Shown here piece after piece: positions 31,327 through 41,388 of a stretch of DNA of 64,000 nt. Both the position numbers and the translations under genes were made by a program. How positions within the stretch are numbered: the first letter of the stretch is position 1; each line of letters opens with the position of its first letter. Below the pieces are notes generated by a model. That model was not told the DNA's origin. It ran no database searches and saw only the letters and a list, made by a program, of their open reading frames with translations. The stretch comes from Galdieria partita (Eukaryota > Rhodophyta > Bangiophyceae > Galdieriales > Galdieriaceae), in the NCBI GenBank assembly GCA_025991245.1, contig BQMJ01000070.1, positions 100,156-164,155 of the forward strand. Reading direction: 5' to 3'.

Positions 31327-33906
31327 ATGTTCAAGTTGAAAAAAGATATAAAGCTAACCCGTAAGAAAACAGAAACAGAAAGTATAGAAAAGAAAAGGAT
31401 TGGGGAACGAAGACCGAGTTCCGCTGCACCTAAAACTTGGCCCTTGGAGTCCGCTTCAAGTCCAACGCTACCAACCGACACTCCAAACGATAACTCTGGC
31501 AAACAAGCTTCCGACAATAATTTTCAAGAATCTCTCAACAGAAAACAAGGACACCTTTGGAAATGGACAAACTACTTGAAAGGTTGGCAAAGAAGACTCT
31601 TTATTTTAGAGAACGGTATCGTTTCTTATTATGAAGAGAAAAGCCCAACTTTGGAGATTACTTCTACTCATATACAAACACTGTTGTCAACTGGAAAGTT
31701 GGTATGTAGAGGAAAGATCAACTTGTTGATGGCCACTATTGTGCCTCATGATATTGACGTTTGTAGATTTGCACTCGACCTTGGAAAGACTATCTATCAT
31801 CTTCGAGGAGATAGTGAAGAAGTAAGAGAACAGTGGTTATCAAGTTTGATAAGAAGTCAAGCATTTCTTCAAAATCTTTTGAAAAGGAGACAAAGTGGAC
31901 TCGCAATTAAACTATCTAGCAGTTCTGTGGACAGTTCTCGACAATATGGAGAAGGTCTCCATCAGAATTCTCTTCAAAATCATCTGTCTTTGGCATCTAC
32001 TGAAGAGGCAATGTTACCCTACGAACCGCTTTCAGAAGATATAAGCCCAAGAAGCGATGAAATGAGAGAGTTGCAAAGAATGAAAGAGGGCCTGTTGAGT
32101 GAATTGAAGAGAATTCAGTCCAAGTTGGAAGAGACAACGTCTATAAATAATACAGAAAGACTGGCCAATCTCATGATAGAGATATTTGGTCAAGAAGACT
32201 TTCAAAATGGCACAAAAGCCATAAATGGAAATGAACAAAGCATAGTTACTACCACTAAGGGGTTTTCGGATTTAATAAGCTGGGGTATTTACGTATTGGA
32301 AACGACTTGTGACGCAGGAGTAGATAAACATATTCACAATCCAACGACTCGTCAAAGCTCGACTCAACTCACCATTCCCAATTCTGTAGATCCACCATTT
32401 GATGAAGACTTGGATGATAAAGAAACAGAATTAGAATTTTTCGATGCTGAAACGGATGATAAAAACACAGAATTAGATGCTGTGACAGATTATGTATCAA
32501 TTGATGACCGAGTTTCATTACCTTTGAAGTCAAGTTCATCTAATCGTGGTTACAATGTTTCCTTTGGACAAAAAACTGTTCTTAGAAGAACAAAACTTCC
32601 TGTGCATCGTGGAGATGTGAAGCGACCTTCTTTATGGTCAGTTTTAAAGGATGCGGTTGGAAAGGACGTCTCTCGTATCTCTATTCCTGTAACTTTTAAC
32701 GAGCCATTATCCTTTTTACAACGAATGGCAGAAGATATTGAATATTCTGAGCTTTTAGATAGAGCCAGTGAAACGGAAGATCCTTTTCAACGCTTGCTAC
32801 TTGTTTCCGTACTTGCAGTTAGTCATTATTGTTCTGCACAAGAGCGCATTGCCAAACCATTTAATCCTCTTTTGGGAGAAACATTTGAATTATGGCTGCC
32901 TGAAAAGAATAATTTGAAGTTCATGAGTGAACAAGTTAGTCATCATCCTCCCATTAGTGCTTCTTTTGCCACGGTATGTATTAAGCCCTATTATGGAAAA
33001 GAGATTCCTTTTGACTTTTCATTAAGGCCGGATCAGAAGAGAAAATCTCTTGGACCTATTCTGCAGTTCATATGGTTGCCAACAAGTTTTGGGGAAAGTC
33101 AATTGAAGTTTTTCCTTCTGGACCAGTTCAAGTTACAATTCCCCGTTTTGGAGATTACATTACATATGAAAAAGCAACAACATGTGTTCATAATATATTG
33201 ATTGGGCGAGTATGGATAGATAATTATGGCGAAATGGTGTTGAAGAATCACACTACGGGAGACTATGCCATTATCAAGCTTCGGAAGACTGGTTGGCTTA
33301 GTGATATGAAAAATTTTGGGGAAGTTCGTGGTATTATCTATGACCGAAGTGGGACTGTACAGAAAAGAATGTCTGGAACTTGGCACGATAGTCTATATGA
33401 AGACTTGCCCAATGGTAAAGCATGTTTAGTATTTATAGTAAATAGCTTTAATTTTTCGTTCTTAGGGAAAAGACAATTATTATGGAAAGCTAGCAAGCGT
33501 CCCCCTTCTGAAGATTCGGGAGGATATCACTTTACATCTTATGCCATGTTTTTGAACGAACTTACACCAGACTTGGAGACTCATATTGCTCCTACTGATT
33601 CTCGTTTTCGTCCTGACCAACGAGCATTGGAGAATGCTCAATACAAATTGGCTTCAGATGAAAAGTTTCGTTTAGAAGAAAAGCAACGTGCAGCTAGAAA
33701 GGTAACCATTGTTTATTTTATCTGTACAAAAAATATTCATGCCTTGTAATGGATAGAAAAGAGAAATGAATGGCGAGAATTATTATCCAAGTTGGTTTGA
33801 ACAAAAATGGAATCATTATTTGCAAAGGAATGAATGGACCTTTAATCATCAATATTGGCATCATCGCGAAAGTCATGATTGGTCCAAATGTCCAGATATA
33901 TTTTGA
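31327..33906 (+). CDS. Oxysterol-binding-protein-related protein with PH domain (ORP)
   Basis: Exons 31327-32973, 33027-33414, 33466-33701, 33757-33906 give 806 residues. An N-terminal PH domain starts at QGHLWKWTNYLKGWQRRLF and ends near REQWLSSLIRSQ. A linker with acidic repeats (about residues 340-400) follows. The OSBP-related lipid-binding domain has its signature EQVSHHPPISA and the KFWGKSIEV strand, and the protein ends in a family-typical CPDIF. The FFAT motif that would dock to VAP is not evident, although the acidic stretch DLDDKETELEFFDAET could be a degenerate one. ORPs carry sterols and phosphoinositides between ER and other membranes. The second intron (33415-33465) is a multiple of three without stops, so retention would add 17 residues. 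Confidence 0.93.
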
Positions 33907-34059
33907 TATTATTTCTATACTTGAACGAGTCGGACAATAAGTGAACATATCAGTTATGTTTCTGTTACCTTTTGTTGACAACAAAAAATGAGTTGGGTCA
34001 TATCCTTTGATATTATAAAGAGTTTCATTGGCATTTGTCAACTCATTGTTTGTCAATTG

Positions 34060-35385
34060 ATGAGTCATTTCGTACCAACAGTTTCCGTTAAAATAGGCGC
34101 TACTCTAGTGCCGCTTCGAGGAGTCTCTTTTTGTCCTTTTCCTACGCAAGAAGGCTTTTATTTTGCAGTCTGTGGTTCACGTTATGTTTGTGTTTGCCTT
34201 GCCAAGTCCAATGGGGAAACAGTCATTGTGCAGTCTTACTCTGATGAAGATGAAAAAGTCTGTTAAAGTATTCTTTTTTAAAGAAAGGGTTTGATTCTAT
34301 CGTTATTTGTTAGGAAGCGTTCTATTGTTGTGCTTGGACCTTGATCAAAGATACAACCGAAGTTTTATTATTGGCTGCCGGAGAAAAGGGAATTGTACGA
34401 ATTATCAATGTTTCTCAAGGCACTGTAGAACGTTCTCTTGTTGGTCACGGACAGATGATCAATTGTATAGCTGTTCATCCACGTGATGGTTCACTTGTAG
34501 CTTCTGCAAGCGATGATGAATCAGCACGTTTATGGAACATAAGAACAGGAGCCATGGTTGCCATCTTTGCTGGTCATCAAGGTCATCGAGGTGGAGTCTT
34601 ATATGTAGATTTTGATATGTTGGGAGAAAAGATGGTAACTTGTGGGAAAGACAAGGGTGTAAAGATATGGGAGTTGAAGCATTGCGAGCACGAGATAGAG
34701 ACAAGTCATCGTTGTGCAGATATGCAAAGCCCGGATGGTTATTCAACTTATGACGAGTCGCACAAACGAAAAAGACTCTTTAGAACTCGATTTGTACAGT
34801 TTCCATTATTTTCAACCTTTTTACTTCACGACAATTTTGTGGATTGTGCCATGTTTGTTGGACAATTGATAGTATCGAAAAGTACTAGCAATCGTATTTT
34901 ACTATGGCAACCACAAGCAGATGATGCAGGTAACTGGTTCCGTCTATGGAATATAGAATACGTTGATATTTCAATATAGCTTTGTTGCCATGGAATAATC
35001 AATACACCGTATTGGCAGATTTTCCTTTGCCACATAGTGAAGAATGGTTCATTCGTTTCGGAATGAACTTGAATCGAACTTTACTTGCTGTAAGTAGTTT
35101 GACTGTTCATATAATACTGAAGACATCAATTTCCTAGGCGGGAAATACGCAAGGAACTATTCGTATATGGAATATTGATGAGCTGCGATCCACACCAATG
35201 GAACAACTAAGTATTCCTACCAAGTAAGAGTATTCTATTGTCATTCTTATATTGGGTCATCAAAATAATCATTCCATAGACAAGCAGTAGCCCAATGCGC
35301 ATTTTCACCAGATAGTCATATCTTCATTGCAGCTTGCTTAGATGGCAAATTTTATCGTTGGGATCTTCAACAAAATACGGATTAG
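34060..35385 (+). CDS. EED: EED/ESC WD40 subunit of Polycomb repressive complex 2
   Basis: Exons 34060-34257, 34314-34929, 34980-35089, 35138-35223, 35280-35385 give 371 residues; an upstream in-frame ATG at 33988 is less likely. The WD40 propeller matches EED across its whole length: SDEDEKEAFYCCAW, GEKGIVRIINVSQG, HPRDGSLVASASDDESARLWNI, GHRGGVLYVDFDMLGEKM, FPLFSTFLLHDNFVDC, IVSKSTSNRILLWQP, EEWFIRFGMN and the final FYRWDLQQ. EED holds EZH-type methyltransferase and SUZ12 together and reads H3K27me3 to activate the complex. The first donor site is a weak GTCTGT. The gene converges on VPS35 with 14 bp between the stops. Confidence 0.93.
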
Positions 35386-35399
35386 TCAATATTCGTACA

Positions 35400-38334
35400 T
35401 TAGATGAGACGTTGGTGATGAAGAAGATTAGAATACTTTTCTGGTTCTACTTTTCTCATATAATTCAATGCTCTCGTAAGACGAGCAGATGCAGCTTTTC
35501 CAATAGAAGACTCGTTTCCCATACGATTGGTTACTTCTTGTATGTGATGAATGATATCCACAAAAAATTCCAAATGAATTTCTATACAACCGCTTTCATA
35601 TAAATACATACTAGCATTGAGAATATCGACGAACAAGAGTGATCTTTCACCCAGTGCTAGACATGATTTGGCAGAACGAAATGCTCGTTCAAGACAAGTA
35701 AAAGTACGACTGCCATCCATCAACCACGGCGTCCAAAATAGTTGTGCACAAGCACATAATGCCAAACATTGATCTGCTCTGGTTAGTAATTTAGCTGCAT
35801 GTTTCACTGCCTTGGAAGACAAAGTATCATAATTATCAGGTTCCAATCTATTGACTGTTCTCAATGTCCCAATGATAAGCAATAGAGTGGAAAACTGTAT
35901 TCTAGAATCGGCAATTTCCTGTTCATATAACAAATACGCTCTGGCAAAGAATTCATATAAAAGCTAACTCTATAAATGAGCCTCATGACTAGAAAAAAAG
36001 AGTGCAACTTACAGTGTCATTACGAAATGCACATTGATTCACTGCTAAAGCTCCTTGAAGGTGTAAACGTAAACTTGTAACAGCATCGGTTTCACTAAGT
36101 GATGAAAGAGTTTCTAAAACAAATTCAAAAATATGTTCTGCAGAACTTTCTGATTCTGTTGGTAATTGGTTACCAGGTAAAGCACTTTCCTTGTATCGAC
36201 GATGAGCCAAATGTAAACAGGCAAATGTCAAAGGTGGCAATGTAATACAAGTTCTTCGAGGTCCACCGCGATACAAATATCTTCTAACGACTCTGTACAA
36301 TCCAAATAAGCTGCTCGAATCTGTTTCATCTAAAAGATATATTATTCTTGCAACAAATGCTTGAACTTGTTCAAAATATCCCGAATCATCTTCAGCTACT
36401 CGAACTTTGGTCGTGCTTACTTTTACTACTTCTCGAGGCAAATGTGCATGGAAGGGATGTACTTGTGATGAGTTGGCATTCTTCTGTTGTTGTATGAACT
36501 CAGTTTCTCCAGGAGACTCCTCAACCAAAGGACGTATAAATTCAAATAATTTTTCTAAAGTTTCCACTGCACCAATACAAGGCCTATAAAGTATAATCGA
36601 TATGTTACAGTAACTAGACAAACCTTATCCCTGTATTCCTTACCGATATTCTGCATGATTCCTTAATAGACTAGCTGCAACAAAACGTTGCATTTCCAAT
36701 CTCAAAAATGAAAGCAAAGTAGAAAAGTTTCCAAGCTTGAGTGTCATTGTAATACTGCGATACTCTTCCAATGGACTTGTCAACAATCGAACGATCAATC
36801 TTTCCTCGGGTGAGCCTTCTTCCAAAGTCACTGATGAATGTAAACTCCTTTGTGTGGATCCAGCATTCATATCATCAGATAAGAAAGAAGATTTCTCTTG
36901 CGCCTTTCTAGTTATTGAGCAACCACTCCTCAAAGAATCGATAGCAAACCCTAACAGAACATTGATATAGTCTACTTGTCCCGGATAAGCTTTCAAAGTA
37001 AATTGGGTTAAGGAAAGCAATGTTGACAAAACATCCAACAAACTCAAAGAATTGCCTTGTGAACTAAGAATACTTGGCAAATGTCTTTCAAATGCCGAAA
37101 AAGTTCCACATTCTTCAACCAGTTTTCTACTTTCTGTAGACATACTTGAAAACTTGGCAAAACGGTCGGCTAAACCTCCAATAATTTGTCGAATACTAAC
37201 ACCTGGAATAAGCTTCATACACATAGTCAAGAATTCTGATAATGTCTGCAGATGATATTCATCAGGAAAAGCTTGAACTACACAATCTGCCAAATATTCT
37301 TGTGCCATTGGATCGTGACAGGAACAAATTTGTTGCGATAGAGCAGGAAATACGATATTAGAATACAAAGTTACATTCAAACCACTTAAACGAGCAAGAG
37401 TAGAAATATTTAAGCCCACCAATGTTTCTACTTGTCTCCTTTCTTGATCTCTCTTAAAACGTTCCTTACTGGCATCGTATTGCATTCTAATCCATAGTCT
37501 ATTGGCTTCTCCAAAATTCCATAATAAAAACTCGATGGCTTCCTGTGTCGTAATTCCAAGTTCTTGAGCATCGTTTTCCTTCTCCTCCTGATTATTCTCT
37601 GAAAGCTTACTGCGCAAGAGTTGAGTAAAATATCCACGTAGAAAGAGACCTTTCATAGGATTCTGAACTCCTGAACACATTTCCAGGAGATCCTTGAGTA
37701 TATTTTTGGTCAACTTTCTTTCCACACCCATATAAACAGCTCCTGCTATGATAAGGAAATAGAGTCTTGAAAGTACATGTGGAGTTTCTTGAACTTGTTC
37801 ATACAGTCTCAAAGCTGTTATTTTGTTCCTCTTTACTTGGTCCGCAAAGAACCACTCCAAGTGTCGCAGTTCATTACAAACTGCTAGATATAGTTCATAA
37901 TACATTCGGGGATGTATAGTAGGAATACGTAAAGCCTGTAACACTTCAGTTGCTCTTGTCAATACTTGAACGAAATCATCCTTTTCTATTGCTTGTCTTA
38001 AGAGTATAGAATTTTTCCGTAGTTCTTGAGCAGTTTCTCTCATGAGCTTTTGTTGTTCTGCGTGTTCTATAGCAGAATTGTTTTCCTTATCTTCACTAGG
38101 TCCTTCGCTATTCCAGTTACCGTTGATATTTCGTGGACTAGACCTTTCTGAGTTATTGGCTATTTTAGATAGGGCGCTCAGTGAGGCAGAGCGTCTTTTC
38201 AAAGCGTCGTTTCTACGGTGCACGTTGGAAGAAGAACCAGAACGTCTTAGATTTGTTTCTCCTTTTAGTTTTATAGAGTTTGTATTCCTTTTCTTGGTAT
38301 GTTCTTCTTCCGGTTTTCGCAATCCCTTTTCCAT
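35400..38334 (-). CDS. VPS35: Retromer subunit VPS35
   Basis: Exons 38334-36644, 36583-36013, 35963-35400 give 941 residues (introns 60 and 49 bp). The first in-frame ATG after an upstream stop is at 38334. The VPS26-contact motif is present as LSRLYFLIIAGAVYMG, followed by DLLEMCSGVQNPMKGLFLRGYF. The C-terminal solenoid has EFFARAYLLYEQEIADS...LLLIIGTL, typical of VPS35. The protein is about 150 residues longer than human VPS35 owing to a Ser/Arg/Asn-rich N-terminal extension (about 100 residues) and an acidic insertion near ENNQEEKENDAQE. VPS35 scaffolds the endosomal retromer for cargo recycling. The start lies only 33 bp after the ERCC8-like stop on the same strand. Confidence 0.94.
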
Positions 38335-38367
38335 ATTTCCTAAAGTCTCTGAAGATTCCAACAAAAA

Positions 38368-39777
38368 TTATTTTTGTTGACAAAGTGTTACTCCTAAAGG
38401 CAATTGTTTTTCAAGATAAATGTTATCTTCTACTCCAAATAGTATCAATTCATCTTTTGTTGAACCACAAAGCAATAAAGGTTCCCAAGGATGGGAAGTT
38501 AACGCAGTTATTTTACTACCTATCGTTTGTATCGTAGTCATATGATTTCCATGAATAGCATCAAAGCAATACAAATTTCTATCCAAAGCATAAAACAAAG
38601 TTTTGTTATCCCAACCAACTGAAATCCAATGAAAAGTATCTTTCTTCTTTTGTTTGTTTGGAAGACAACTACAAGTTAATGAATGTTCTAAACATCCAGT
38701 CAAAGTATCCCATATTTGAATATTGCCTTCTCTATCCAAAGAACTTAAATATCGACAACTCCATAAGAAACGAATGCATTCAACCGAACATGAATGAGCA
38801 CGATGAAGAGGAGTCTGTTCTGAAGAGTAGACTTGTTCGCTTTGTTTCAACAGTACATTCGATGGCCCATCTCCAACAACTTTATCTATTTTCTGTTTTC
38901 TCTTATGACCACTCCATTGTTGATAAAAAGATGGGCTCCAAAAATGAACTGTAGAAGATGGAGACCAACTCAGTCTCTTTTGTAGAATATCATTGCCTTG
39001 ACTCAACGGCTTGATAAGTACAGGTTGATTAGAATTCAAACAAAAAGAGCGATAAGGATTCATAGTAACCAGACGGTTATTCTGTTCAGGTTTTCTCCAA
39101 TCCACTAAACTCAAGTCACCATTCAAAGTTCCTGTAGCCAAGCAGTACTCTACATAAGGACACCATTCTACACAAGAAACTCCGCTATCCCAACCTCTCA
39201 ACTGTTGAACTGCTCTTTGACCAACTCTTAAATCTAATAGCAACACCTTTTTATTCGTACCTATAGCCAATAGTGGCTTCGTGGCACCTGCAGGACAAGG
39301 AGCCAACTGATAAATGGGAGAATCCTGATACTCAATGACTTGTTCCTCAGTAAACAAGTTGGTATCCCATATGGAAATTCTAGTTTTTCTCCATAATTCT
39401 TGAATAGAGAAAAACATTCCGTTGTCTGCAGTAAACCAACGTATACAAGAAACACCACCAATCCTATTCGCTTCTGTACCATTGGAATGACATAGACAAC
39501 GAATTGTTATACAATTATTATTATTCTTCTCTGAATGAAAATAAGGAAATAGATCATATAAGTAAATGGAACCGTCAACATCTCCTGCCAGAGCATAACG
39601 ACCTTCTGCTAAATCGATATCAATTGCAGTAACAGTAGAAAGAGTACCCCATTCATTCTCAACTGTAACCTCGTCTAAACAATGCAATTTGTAAGCAACT
39701 TGAAACTTGTCAAAGAAAGAACTACGACGAGGAGTAGCAGAAGACTCCTTTAAACAGTCCAAAACATTGACAGACAT
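38368..39777 (-). CDS. ERCC8: WD40 protein related to ERCC8/CSA (DNA repair, CRL4 substrate receptor)
   Basis: A 469-residue intronless WD40 protein. Family features include IDIDLAEGRYALAGDVDGSIYLYDL near residue 53, SCIRWFTADNGMFFSI, WDTNLFTEEQVIEYQDSPIYQLAPC and AVQQLRGWDSGVSCVEWCPYVEYCLATGTLNGDLSLVDWRK. These align with the first blades of Cockayne syndrome A protein in order and spacing. CSA is a DDB1-CUL4 substrate receptor in transcription-coupled repair. The N-terminal DDB1-binding helix cannot be verified by eye. An unrecognised long loop (about residues 240-310) is inserted before the last blades. ATCSA-like is my best assignment; another DCAF is possible. Confidence 0.78.
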   Translation of the reverse strand: MSVNVLDCLKESSATPRRSSFFDKFQVAYKLHCLDEVTVENEWGTLSTVTAIDIDLAEGRYALAGDVDGSIYLYDLFPYFHSEKNNNNCITIRCLCHSNGTEANRIGGVSCIRWFTADNGMFFSIQELWRKTRISIWDTNLFTEEQVIEYQDSPIYQLAPCPAGATKPLLAIGTNKKVLLLDLRVGQRAVQQLRGWDSGVSCVEWCPYVEYCLATGTLNGDLSLVDWRKPEQNNRLVTMNPYRSFCLNSNQPVLIKPLSQGNDILQKRLSWSPSSTVHFWSPSFYQQWSGHKRKQKIDKVVGDGPSNVLLKQSEQVYSSEQTPLHRAHSCSVECIRFLWSCRYLSSLDREGNIQIWDTLTGCLEHSLTCSCLPNKQKKKDTFHWISVGWDNKTLFYALDRNLYCFDAIHGNHMTTIQTIGSKITALTSHPWEPLLLCGSTKDELILFGVEDNIYLEKQLPLGVTLCQQK

Positions 39778-39815
39778 GTTTTCGATTGATCAAAAGAAGA
39801 ATTGTCTCAAGAAGA

Positions 39816-40574
39816 ATGAGCAGCAGTCGTCTGTCAGCTTCAGGCTTCTATAGTCTTTATCAGTTGGCTGAAACTCTTCAAGTCTGTTGTTTTACAGGAA
39901 TTAGACTTTCTAAAGCTTTCATGATACGTTTAGTTCCTGCAAGAGACGAACAAAGTGAATTTTGGTTTATTCCTGACCCTTGCCAAAGGTTGTCAGGTCC
40001 TTGTTTTTATACCGTCGCTGACCATTCTTTACTGAATTATCATATCAAAAACAAAAGTAAGAAAGAAGACACTATTATGATACAAAGGTATGTGACTTGG
40101 TCTTTCTTAGGTCCGCCTTTGATTCCAAAAATAGAACAAAATATTATGCTGCATCCCGATATATTGGAACTTGCTCGTGAAGCTCAATTTCTATCTGTTG
40201 TACAAAATTTGCACCGGTTGATTAGATTGAAGAAGTTTTGTTTTTTGGATCATTTAACTCGTAAGGAAAACTCTTGTATGGATTTAGTGTTGAGAATATG
40301 CTTTGAAGAACAACCCATTTATCGATCGAGCTTTGATGAGTCATTGCCAATAGCTTGTCAAGAGGAAAATATTTTTTATCGACAGTTGATGTTGTCTTCA
40401 AAGAGACTCAAAAATGCTTTGAAATATCTCAACGTGGAAGACACTTGTCTTGAACAATGGAAAGAATGGAGTCGTCCAGTGTCTATTGGTTGTTTTCGTA
40501 GCTATTGGAGTTGTCAGCTATTATCAGAAATAGAAAAGTGGCAATATTTTGAGAAAACTGCTCAAATGACGTAG
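39816..40574 (+). CDS. Protein of unknown function
   Basis: The first in-frame ATG (39816) gives 252 residues. The composition is that of a real protein with no membrane span or signal peptide. It is rich in aromatic and Leu/Ser residues, with short segments such as FWFIPDPCQRLSGPCFYT, TWSFLGPPLIPKIEQNIM and SRPVSIGCFRSYWSCQLL. I do not recognise a family. The ATG is 38 bp from the divergent ATG of the ERCC8-like gene, so both must share a promoter. No partner is evident. Confidence 0.65.
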   Translation: MSSSRLSASGFYSLYQLAETLQVCCFTGIRLSKAFMIRLVPARDEQSEFWFIPDPCQRLSGPCFYTVADHSLLNYHIKNKSKKEDTIMIQRYVTWSFLGPPLIPKIEQNIMLHPDILELAREAQFLSVVQNLHRLIRLKKFCFLDHLTRKENSCMDLVLRICFEEQPIYRSSFDESLPIACQEENIFYRQLMLSSKRLKNALKYLNVEDTCLEQWKEWSRPVSIGCFRSYWSCQLLSEIEKWQYFEKTAQMT

Positions 40575-40878
40575 TTTACACGTTTGGAGCTCGAAATGGA
40601 TTTGTCTGCAACGAATATTTGTTATGGATTTCTGTTTTGATATTTGCGATGGATGAAATAGTCACAATGTATTGTCTAAATGTTGATATTTGTGAGGTTA
40701 ATATTATTCTTTTGATAACTGAGGGAAACTTTGACTGGTTCTACTTGAATATATTCTCTCCTCCTTTTCTTTCATGAGAATAAAGTGGTCATAAGTTAAA
40801 AAAAATAGAACAATATCGCGTTAAAACCTTAGCATAATAAGTCAAACTTACTCCATTATACTTTCTCTTTATTTCTAG
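40575..40878. other. Convergent 3' intergenic region
   Basis: 304 bp lie between the stop of the unknown protein and that of acyl carrier protein. It is AT-rich, with no coding frame of note and no recognisable RNA gene; it should contain both poly(A) signals. Confidence 0.6.
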
Positions 40879-41376
40879 TCATGTGGCATACAAGTGCGTA
40901 CTAAAGTATCTAATGACATCTAAACAATTACTCATTTTTTCTGCATGTTCATCCGGTATTTCAACTTCAAATTCGTCTTCCAAAGCAATTAAAAGTTCTA
41001 CTGTATCCAAACTGTCCAGTCCCAAGTCCTTTTCAAAATCAGCCTCTCGATGCACCTTTATGGGATCCACCTAGAATAGTAGCAGTAAAGACTGGATGAA
41101 GAGTTATATGACTTCACCAACCTTTTCAAACAACTTTACAACTTCCAATACTCGTTCAGTTACTTCTTCGGGATCCATATACACATTCTTAGAAAAGGCT
41201 ATACCTGATCCAAGTGGAACCGACTCTAAAGGCTTTGGTTCCCAAGAGTGAGAGGTAGAACAAGATCGCAAAGGAATCTGGCCCTTCAAATTATTAGGTT
41301 TTCGAATATCTTTATAAACAATTGCTCTCCAACTTGCGGGACGAAAGAAGCCCCCAACAAAACATCTCCAAGACAT
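40879..41376 (-). CDS. mtACP: Mitochondrial acyl carrier protein
   Basis: Exons 41376-41122 and 41070-40879 with a 51-bp intron give 148 residues. The phosphopantetheine attachment site is [11 protein letters not shown], serine being the modified residue, in a standard ACP helix bundle ([36 protein letters not shown]). The first 65 residues are Arg/Ser-rich and suit a presequence. In eukaryotes this protein serves mitochondrial fatty-acid synthesis (lipoate precursor) and as an accessory subunit of complex I and of Fe-S/LYR assemblies. The ATG lies only 12 bp downstream of the kinase gene stop on the same strand. Confidence 0.93.
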
Positions 41377-41388
41377 TTTCACTGCTAG

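Noticed and set aside
33988-34059. 24 additional residues at the start of EED
   Set aside because: They are hydrophobic, not conserved in EED and precede a better ATG; kept only as an alternative start.
38335-38364. Extra N-terminal codons on VPS35
   Set aside because: These ten codons follow a TTG, not an ATG; the first in-frame ATG is at 38,334.
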